Assembly (NCBI GenBank): GCA_041665165.1
Contig: JBAYJJ010000046.1
Coordinates: forward strand, 1 to 9,602
Source: MWCR01 sp041665165
GTDB lineage: Bacteria > Patescibacteriota > Patescibacteriia > 2-12-FULL-60-25
Direction of reading: 5' to 3'
Length of the DNA stretch: 9,602 nt
The notes below the pieces were generated by a model. The model saw nothing but the letters and a program-made list of their open reading frames with translations. It was not told the DNA's origin and ran no database searches. Positions 1-5,277 of this stretch are shown in pieces (positions within the stretch are counted from its first letter, which is position 1; each line of letters starts with the position of its first letter). Made by a program: the position numbers and the translations under genes.

Positions 1-405
1 AATCACGAACTGCACATGGCCTTCGATGGATATTATCTCGCATGATATCGGATCTTGAAATTTGCCTTTTATCCATTTGTCGGTCCAAGTAATCGGAGAA
101 TGGGCTCCGGCAAAATGGGCGAACATGTTCTCCACGGCTTTAAGCGACTGCCCCGGATCTTTTTCTGAAAACTTCGGGATATCCAAGGCTAACACCACCC
201 ACTCTTTCTGCCTAGCCGACAGCATGCGCCTCCAAAACAGCCAGCCCTCGGCCCCGGCCCAAAAAAAAGCAATTATGAACAATAGCCAGCCGCCATGCAC
301 AAACAAATAAGCCATCGCCTGAAACGGGCTCTGGCCTGCCTGCACCAGGAAAGCATTTACATCAAACGTCAATCCATTGTTCAGGAAGTTCAAAAAATCC
401 TGCAT
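1..405 (-). CDS. Type IV secretion-like membrane protein, N-terminal part (cut by window edge)
   Basis: The first 135 codons are present and the reading frame runs off the left edge without a stop. The start is ATG at 403-405. Residues about 28-61 form a hydrophobic segment bounded by aromatic and basic residues (HGGWLLFIIAFFWAG then WLFWRR), a likely single membrane anchor, so the remainder probably faces the cytoplasm. After it come WVVLALDIPKFSEKDPGQS, KAVENMFAHFAGAHS and ISCEIISIEGHVQFVI. This order matches, from memory, the N-terminus of a large CPR protein family (DUF8128-like) annotated as type IV secretion or conjugative DNA-transfer membrane protein with a downstream ATPase domain. 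The ATPase part would lie outside the window, so the assignment rests on the N-terminal pattern only. The start has no Shine-Dalgarno, but an extended -10 box sits 8 bases upstream. It is separated from secF by 91 bases holding an inverted repeat, so it is probably its own transcription unit. Confidence 0.6.
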   Translation of the reverse strand, partial: MQDFLNFLNNGLTFDVNAFLVQAGQSPFQAMAYLFVHGGWLLFIIAFFWAGAEGWLFWRRMLSARQKEWVVLALDIPKFSEKDPGQSLKAVENMFAHFAGAHSPITWTDKWIKGKFQDPISCEIISIEGHVQFVI

Positions 406-413
406 ACGCAACT

Positions 414-422
414 ATGATAGCA
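414..422 (-). promoter_or_regulatory. Extended -10 promoter of the left-edge gene
   Basis: On the minus strand the sequence reads TGCTATCAT, an extended -10 (TGn followed by TATCAT, five of six to consensus). No good -35 is seen at the usual distance, which is typical of extended -10 promoters. The -10 ends 8 bases before the ATG, so the expected start of transcription is about position 407, leaving a leader of about 2 bases. Confidence 0.5.
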
Positions 423-449
423 TAAAAATTAATGTGCGGGAATATGAAG

Positions 450-478
450 GTAGAGACGTCCCGGCGGGGCGTCTCTAC
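450..478. repeat. Inverted repeat between secF and the left-edge gene
   Basis: Two 13-base arms (450-462 and 466-478) flank a 3-base loop. The outer nine pairs (GTAGAGACG with CGTCTCTAC) are perfect; one G-T wobble is followed by three G-C pairs. On the minus-strand transcript the wobble becomes a C-A mismatch. There is no run of T directly after the stem in the direction of transcription, so it is not a canonical intrinsic terminator, although it could slow or protect the 3' end of the secF message. The GTAGAGACG...CGTCTCTAC frame resembles palindromic repeats I remember from several bacterial phyla, which suggests a dispersed repeat element. Confidence 0.7.
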
Positions 479-496
479 TGTGTAACCTGGTAAATT

Positions 497-1390
497 TTAC
501 GTTTTCTTGCGCTTGGAAACGTTGTGGAATGTCACCAGCAACGGAGCTGCTATGAAGATGGACGAATAAGCCCCGACCGTAATGCCGATAATCAAGGCCA
601 GCGAAAAGTCGCGCACCGAGTCTCCGCCGAACAAGAAGACAGCGACTAATGCCAACAGAGTTGCCACGGTCGTATTGATGGAGCGAACAATGGTCTGGTT
701 AAGCGAACGGTTGACGATCTCCTCAAAAACGCCGGATGTCTTCTGCAGATTCTCGCGTACGCGGTCCATGACCACGATCGTATCATGAATTGAGAAGCCC
801 ATGACAGTCAGGATTGCGGCTATGAACGATGTCCCGACTTCTGTGCCATGCAAATGGCCCAATAACGCAAAGACGCCGATTGGGACTATTACATCATGCA
901 CTGCGGTCAAAGCAGTGATTAATCCGTATTTCCAGGACTGGACTGGCACAGACACTTTCCTGAACGTGAAAGCGATGTAGATCAGAATCGCGATGAAGAC
1001 TATGGCCAAGGAATAAATGGACTTGGTACGCAACTCATTGCCGATCACCGGACCGATTGAATCAAACCTAAGTTCAGTGATGTTGACGTATTTGGTTTTG
1101 ACGGCGGCCAAAAATTTCTGGTGCGTATCTTCATCCATGACCTTGGTCCTGAAGCTCAAATCCGTTTCGCCAACAGGCTGGACAACTATTCCGCCCAGAT
1201 CAAGCGGCGCAACCAAGCTCTCAGCTTCTACCGGCGTGGGCCTCTGCCCCTCAAACCTGATCATGACCAATGAGCCTCCGGCAAAATCAATGCCCTGCTT
1301 CAAGCCGAAGATGGCCACAAAAGCAATGCTTGTGCCGATCAGCACCGCAGAGATGATGTACCAGATGTAACGATATTTGATTATGTTCAT
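497..1390 (-). CDS. secF: Protein translocase subunit SecF
   Basis: SecF pairs with SecD as an accessory of SecYEG and uses the proton motive force to help pull preproteins out of the membrane. The 297-residue protein has the usual size and layout: a first membrane segment at about residues 8-28, the family motif GIDFAGGSL at 33-41, a periplasmic domain to about 120 containing FDSIGPVIGNEL, then five more membrane segments. The signature TVMGFSIHDTIVVMDRVREN (195-214) matches the conserved GYSINDTIVV-DRIREN block in the region important for proton coupling, and RSLNQTIVRSINT (228-240) is also conserved. It ends in a basic KRKKT tail. The ATG at 1390 lies 4 bases after the secD stop and has no Shine-Dalgarno, so translation is probably coupled to secD in one message. 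Confidence 0.97.
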   Translation of the reverse strand: MNIIKYRYIWYIISAVLIGTSIAFVAIFGLKQGIDFAGGSLVMIRFEGQRPTPVEAESLVAPLDLGGIVVQPVGETDLSFRTKVMDEDTHQKFLAAVKTKYVNITELRFDSIGPVIGNELRTKSIYSLAIVFIAILIYIAFTFRKVSVPVQSWKYGLITALTAVHDVIVPIGVFALLGHLHGTEVGTSFIAAILTVMGFSIHDTIVVMDRVRENLQKTSGVFEEIVNRSLNQTIVRSINTTVATLLALVAVFLFGGDSVRDFSLALIIGITVGAYSSIFIAAPLLVTFHNVSKRKKT

Positions 1391-1394
1391 ATAT

Positions 1395-3467
1395 TTAGAC
1401 TTTATTCTCTGTCTGCGCTTCTGGCTTAGGCATCAAGAAGAACCATCCTAACTTAGAGACGACCGTATTCGTGCAGATTAGGCGCATCAAGTTGCGGGTC
1501 ACTGTAATGGCCGTAAACATGGAGACCAATACGCCGACGGCCAGGGTAAGGGCAAAGCCCCTGACAACCGAAGAAGTGAACCAATACAAGACTGCGCACG
1601 AAATCAAGGATGTCATGTTGCCATCGCGGATGGAGAGCCAGGCGCGCTTGAAGGCCTCTTCCATGGCCAGGCCATATGGCTTGCCGTTTTTCAATTCTTC
1701 TTTTAAGCGTTCAAAAATAAGCACGTTCGCATCCACTGCCATGCCGATGGAAAGTATAAAGCCAGCGATACCGGCCAATGACAATGTGACTGGCAAGATC
1801 TTGAATATCGCCATCGAAATCAAGGTATAGACTCCCAATGCCACGACTGAGATCAAACCCGGGAGCCGATAAAACAAGATCATAAACAGCGAGACCAGGA
1901 GCAAACCCCAGAGCACTGCTTTCAATGAAGCAGCGACCGAGGATTCTCCGAGTATCGGACCGACTGATTGTTGGGCGATCAATTTGATCGGGACTGGTAA
2001 TGCGCCGGCCGTAAGCCTTTGGGCCAAAGTTTTAGCCTCGTTCACGCTGAAGTTGCCGGTGATCACGGCTTTTCCGCCCATGATTTCAGTCTGCACTGTT
2101 GGCGTGCTGATCGCTTGGCCATCCAGGAAAATCGCGACCGGTTTGCCGACATTGCGTTTGGTAATCGCGGCGAACAATTTGGTGCCTTCATCATTGAATT
2201 GCAAACCGACTTCTGGCACGCCGCTTTGCGGATCAAACTCTACCCCGGCACTGACCAATTGTTTGCCGGTCAAATCTGTCGTCTTCCAACCGTCTGATGG
2301 CGGCAAGATATCTGACTCAAGTACTTTCTTGAAAGTGATTACGCGCACGTGCACATCCTGGACACTGCGCTCATTCTCTTTATAGATGAGGTGATAGCCA
2401 AAAGAAGTTTGGACCGGTTCAGAAACTTGGCCCTTAGCCAAAGCAAATGCCGCGTTCTCGAATTCTGCGACCATTGCGCCTTTGCCGAACCAACCCAAAT
2501 CTCCGCCCGTATCCTTGGCACCCGGCTCTTCGGAATACTGTTTGGCTAATTGGATGAAATTCTTATCAGTGACTTGCTTCTTTATGTCCTTGATCTTGGC
2601 CAAAGCCTCTTCTTTTGTCCTGACAGTCGATGTCGGGGCCATTTGCGCTCCGGTATATTGGATAAGTATGTGCGCGGCCTGGATCTCTTGCCCGACATCC
2701 TTCTTTTCTTCAACCTTGACCACGGCATAGCCATTGGCCAGCTTCACGACAGTCGGCAAAACCGAACCCGCGTCGGCTTTGACGGCCGCTACATAGATGT
2801 CCGCATATTCTGGCTTGTCTTTTATGAAACCCAAATCCCCGCTCGCATCCTTTTGGCTCTGGATATCGCCATTGTCTTTTGCTAGATTCTGGAAATTATT
2901 AGAATCCTTCAGAGCCTTGGCCAAAACATCAGCAGCTTTTGTGGAGGCTTGCTTGTCCGACGCTTCGATTTGTTTCTTTTCATCAGCCGTAAGTGATCGT
3001 GGAGCATCAGTATTTTGTTCCTTGAATTCCAAGATCGGGGTCTCGCCGATCATCTTGATGGCTTGGTTTATGTCTTTCACGCCAGCTAACTCAACAGCGA
3101 CTCTCCAGGATTCACCGGCGCGAGTCGTCTGAATCAACGGTTCTGACACGCCCATGGAATTGACGCGCCTCTCAATCACGTCGCGCACGCCATCCAAGGC
3201 AGACGACTGCTTGTCTGCGGCTACGCGCGATACATCCGCTTCGTATTCCAAGCGTGTTCCGCCTTGCAAGTCCAGACCCAACACAAAAGGCTTGTCTATA
3301 TGCCCAAAGTGCGTCTTGAGCATGAAGTTGGCCTGGTCAATCACCCAGTTAGCCGGGGGAGGATATACAATGGCTCCGACGACCACAAAAAGCAGTGCAA
3401 TCAGGGCAACGCGGCGCTTGACCGAAACCCGCGGGACGCCTGAAACTGAAGGTAGTTTTTTAGACAT
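1395..3467 (-). CDS. secD: Protein translocase subunit SecD with inserted parvulin-type PPIase domains
   Basis: This is the 690-residue partner of SecF. SecD hallmarks are present: a membrane segment at about 19-35, LGLDLQGGTRLEYE (63-76), a periplasmic domain, GALPVPIKLIAQQSVGP (488-504), and the membrane block GIAGFILSIGMAVDANVLIF (566-585) followed by ERLKEEL. Typical non-fused SecD is shorter. The excess is an insert between ILEFKEQ (145-151) and HVRVITF (373-379). Its second half, about 262-367, is a clear parvulin domain: AHILI with His266, YSEEPGAKDTGGDLGWF (311-327) and FGYHLI with His359. Glu314 sits where Pin1 has Cys113 and many PpiC/PrsA domains have Asp. Its first half, about 178-256, has GDLGF and NGYAVVKV but lacks both histidines, so it looks like a degenerate copy. 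A TTG start at 3509 would extend the N-terminus by 14 residues, but the ATG at 3467 begins a better N-terminus (MSKKLP, then basic residues and the membrane segment) and lies just downstream of a promoter. Confidence 0.95.
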   Translation of the reverse strand: MSKKLPSVSGVPRVSVKRRVALIALLFVVVGAIVYPPPANWVIDQANFMLKTHFGHIDKPFVLGLDLQGGTRLEYEADVSRVAADKQSSALDGVRDVIERRVNSMGVSEPLIQTTRAGESWRVAVELAGVKDINQAIKMIGETPILEFKEQNTDAPRSLTADEKKQIEASDKQASTKAADVLAKALKDSNNFQNLAKDNGDIQSQKDASGDLGFIKDKPEYADIYVAAVKADAGSVLPTVVKLANGYAVVKVEEKKDVGQEIQAAHILIQYTGAQMAPTSTVRTKEEALAKIKDIKKQVTDKNFIQLAKQYSEEPGAKDTGGDLGWFGKGAMVAEFENAAFALAKGQVSEPVQTSFGYHLIYKENERSVQDVHVRVITFKKVLESDILPPSDGWKTTDLTGKQLVSAGVEFDPQSGVPEVGLQFNDEGTKLFAAITKRNVGKPVAIFLDGQAISTPTVQTEIMGGKAVITGNFSVNEAKTLAQRLTAGALPVPIKLIAQQSVGPILGESSVAASLKAVLWGLLLVSLFMILFYRLPGLISVVALGVYTLISMAIFKILPVTLSLAGIAGFILSIGMAVDANVLIFERLKEELKNGKPYGLAMEEAFKRAWLSIRDGNMTSLISCAVLYWFTSSVVRGFALTLAVGVLVSMFTAITVTRNLMRLICTNTVVSKLGWFFLMPKPEAQTENKV

Positions 3468-3480
3468 AAATATCGGCGAA

Positions 3481-3509
3481 AGTATAGCTAAACTACGCTT
3501 AGAATGCAA
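3481..3509 (-). promoter_or_regulatory. Putative secDF promoter
   Basis: On the minus strand TATACT (3481-3486, five of six to the -10 consensus) follows a weak -35, TTGCAT (3504-3509), with a 17-base spacer. It occupies the 56-base gap between the 346-aa gene and secD. The -10 ends 13 bases before the secD ATG, so the leader would be about 7 bases with no room for a Shine-Dalgarno. This placement also argues against the upstream TTG start, which would overlap the -35. Confidence 0.45.
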
Positions 3510-3523
3510 GTCTTCGGTTTTTG

Positions 3524-4564
3524 CTACTGTTCCAGGATTCTAGGATTGTTTTTGATTGCCTTGGCCAATTCCTCCAAAAGCGTGCGGTTCAGCTCAGCTT
3601 CTTTCTCAGATGAGGCTTGGAGTTTGTTCGCTTTTTCCTTATCCCCGCTCTTTTTCGCTTGATCAATTGCTTTGGTCCACTCTTTTTTCCTTGCATCAAT
3701 ATTAGCAACATATCTTTCCGCATGTGGCCAAAATTTAGCCAATTCTATTTTTGTAAGTCCTGTCGCAATTCCCTTGACATCTTCCACGGCTTTTAATTTT
3801 TCCACTGACAAACCAATTGCAAAGTTTTCAGCTTTAAGCTCGAATTCCCCTCTCGCTGTTTCAAATCCTTTCCCATGCCTCTCCCTGCTCTCAGCCTGAC
3901 CGATTTCAGTTTTTACTTCTTTGGGAGCATGTCCTTCGGCCGCACCTGCGAACCCCCCGCCCTCAACAGACGCCTGTCTGACTCCTTCCCATTCCTTTCG
4001 TGTTTCCTCAAACTCTCTGGCCTGCTCTTCTGGAGTTCCTGATTCCTGCCACTGTTTATTCAGCTTTTGGAATTCTTCTGCTTGTTCAGCCGTGATACTT
4101 GAGCGCTTGTTAAGCTGCGCACGGGCTCGTTGCAATGCTATGGTCTTTTCTTTTTTTTCTTGCTTTTCTTGAGCTTCCCGTATCGCAGCAGATGTTTCTA
4201 ATACAAAATTAGCCAGCTTTGCAGGGCTCTGAGTCGTCATGGCATTCCATGCGCTACCTATGTCTTCATTCTTTACGATTCTTTCCAAGTGGTCTTCAAG
4301 TATTTCCACTGCTTTTTTGTCGCTTTCACCAACCGCTTCGCGGGCCATTTCTGCATAGACTTCTTTAGCAAGCACAAAATTTTCAGCAGTCATTCCGGCC
4401 TTCAATAGATCAGCCGTCATCAACCTCTTGTCGTTTGTACGAAAAAATTCCTGGATACCTTCTTTATCCTCTGCTCTTTGGTCTTTTGCGTGCTCGACCA
4501 TCTTTTTGCCTTCGTGAGTTTTCTTCACTTCTCGCGTAGCGTCATTTCCTATATTTTCGTACAT
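3524..4564 (-). CDS. Unrecognised charged, probably coiled-coil protein (346 aa)
   Basis: I do not recognise the family. The ATG at 4562-4564 and the TAG at 3524-3526 frame 346 codons. There is no signal peptide or membrane segment, so it is probably cytoplasmic. Residues 1-125 look like short amphipathic helices; 127-235 is an extremely charged Glu/Lys/Gln/Arg stretch (for example EKQEKKEKTIALQRARAQ) with helical, coiled-coil character, broken by a Gly/Ala-rich patch at 201-212 (EGGGFAGAAEGHAP). Residues 236-346 form another helical region with KFWPHAERYVANIDARKKEW near 277-296. Composition is visibly more lysine-rich and the DNA more AT-rich than in the neighbouring sec genes. It lies between the secA group and secDF, with an extended -10 box in front and the secD promoter behind, so it may be a single-gene unit. 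A structural or scaffold role is possible but only a guess from composition. Confidence 0.75.
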   Translation of the reverse strand: MYENIGNDATREVKKTHEGKKMVEHAKDQRAEDKEGIQEFFRTNDKRLMTADLLKAGMTAENFVLAKEVYAEMAREAVGESDKKAVEILEDHLERIVKNEDIGSAWNAMTTQSPAKLANFVLETSAAIREAQEKQEKKEKTIALQRARAQLNKRSSITAEQAEEFQKLNKQWQESGTPEEQAREFEETRKEWEGVRQASVEGGGFAGAAEGHAPKEVKTEIGQAESRERHGKGFETARGEFELKAENFAIGLSVEKLKAVEDVKGIATGLTKIELAKFWPHAERYVANIDARKKEWTKAIDQAKKSGDKEKANKLQASSEKEAELNRTLLEELAKAIKNNPRILEQ

Positions 4565-4573
4565 ACAATAAAT

Positions 4574-4582
4574 ATCTTAGCA
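4574..4582 (-). promoter_or_regulatory. Extended -10 promoter of the 346-aa gene
   Basis: The minus strand reads TGCTAAGAT, an extended -10 whose TAAGAT matches four of six consensus bases. It lies in the 32-base gap after the DUF1653 gene and ends 9 bases before the ATG, predicting a leader of about 3 bases. No clear -35 is present. Its form is close to TGCTATCAT in front of the left-edge gene. Confidence 0.42.
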
Positions 4583-4596
4583 CTTTTGGGCCTTGG

Positions 4597-4836
4597 TCAT
4601 CCAATATACTTGAATCTCGGCACCAATTGCCCGTCAATCTCTACCTCTTCCAAAAACATTTTAAGCGGCCTAACCCAAAGCGATCCCTGATCATACAAGG
4701 CGCGGTAGACGACTAGTTCTTCCAAAGTCTCGCTGTGGTGCGCAAGGCCGACAACATCGTACTCGCCGCCTTTATAATGTTGATATTTCCCGGGCTTTAA
4801 GCTCACGGCTTCTTGCGACCAGGCTGGGGCAGACAT
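4597..4836 (-). CDS. DUF1653 domain protein (79 aa)
   Basis: The small protein carries the characteristic DUF1653 pattern: LKPGKYQHYKGGEYDVVG (13-30), HSETLEELVVYRALY (34-48), LWVRPLKMFLEEVEIDG (53-69) and VPRFKYI at the end (72-78). The domain is a short beta-rich fold found across bacteria, usually as a stand-alone protein, with no established biochemical function that I know of. The ATG at 4834-4836 begins 2 bases after the stop of the upstream 145-aa gene, so translation is likely coupled. A TTG at 4851 would add five residues but overlap the upstream gene, and is less likely. It is probably the last gene of the secA transcript; no terminator hairpin follows. Confidence 0.88.
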   Translation of the reverse strand: MSAPAWSQEAVSLKPGKYQHYKGGEYDVVGLAHHSETLEELVVYRALYDQGSLWVRPLKMFLEEVEIDGQLVPRFKYIG

Positions 4837-4838
4837 AT

Positions 4839-5276
4839 TTATGCTGCCCAATCCTCTTCCTGCATGTCTTTCTTTTTGTCCATCAAGCGCTTGACCTTGA
4901 GATACTTCACGGCATGGCCAACAAAAGTATTCACGATAATCGGATCGATTGGGCCCTTCACCGGAACCATGGCCGTATACTCGTTTACCTTTTCAGCTTG
5001 CTTCAATAAATCATCCGGATATTCCGTCTCAGCCAAGAAATTCGCAAGCTTGACGAGCAGTTCGCGCTGTTTCCATTCATTTTTCGCTTTCCTTAGCCGT
5101 TTAATAACTTTTTCGATTTCTTGGTTGCGTTTTTCCCTAAAATTAAACTCATCCTTTACTTGGATGCCGGATTTGTACTCGCTTGGTTCAAATCCGCGCG
5201 GCAGTGGCGCTGGAGTGGGAATCGTATCGTGAGCCAAGTATTCTGACTCAGGATTTATTTCAAAAAGTTCGGGCAT
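4839..5276 (-). CDS. Unrecognised protein coupled to secA (145 aa)
   Basis: I do not recognise this protein. It begins with an acidic, proline-containing segment (MPELFEINPESEYLAHDT, then PTPAPLPRGFEP, residues 1-32), which is probably flexible. A basic amphipathic helix rich in Lys/Arg/Glu follows (about 44-75, REKRNQEIEKVIKRLRKAK), and then a more ordered region with MVPVKGPIDPIIVNTFVGHA (103-122) and a charged end, KRLMDKKKDMQEEDWAA. There is no signal peptide or membrane segment. The chosen ATG at 5274-5276 falls 1 base after the secA stop, with a GGGA 6 bases upstream as a weak Shine-Dalgarno. An ATG at 5288 would add MGNN and overlap the end of secA, with no ribosome site. Either way it is tightly linked to secA, and the DUF1653 gene follows after 2 bases, so the three are probably one operon. 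A link to export is inferred from position only. Confidence 0.8.
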   Translation of the reverse strand: MPELFEINPESEYLAHDTIPTPAPLPRGFEPSEYKSGIQVKDEFNFREKRNQEIEKVIKRLRKAKNEWKQRELLVKLANFLAETEYPDDLLKQAEKVNEYTAMVPVKGPIDPIIVNTFVGHAVKYLKVKRLMDKKKDMQEEDWAA

Positions 5277-5277
5277 A

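Noticed and set aside
450..478. Intrinsic terminator for secDF
   Set aside because: The stem is strong but no T-run follows it on the minus strand; the nearest T-rich bases are about 15 bases away and belong to the next promoter.
3468..3509. TTG start extending SecD by 14 residues
   Set aside because: The ATG at 3467 gives a normal SecD N-terminus and the extension overlaps the likely promoter; no ribosome site precedes the TTG.
4837..4851. TTG start extending the DUF1653 protein by five residues
   Set aside because: It overlaps the upstream gene, while the ATG at 4836 follows that gene's stop by 2 bases and leaves the whole domain intact.
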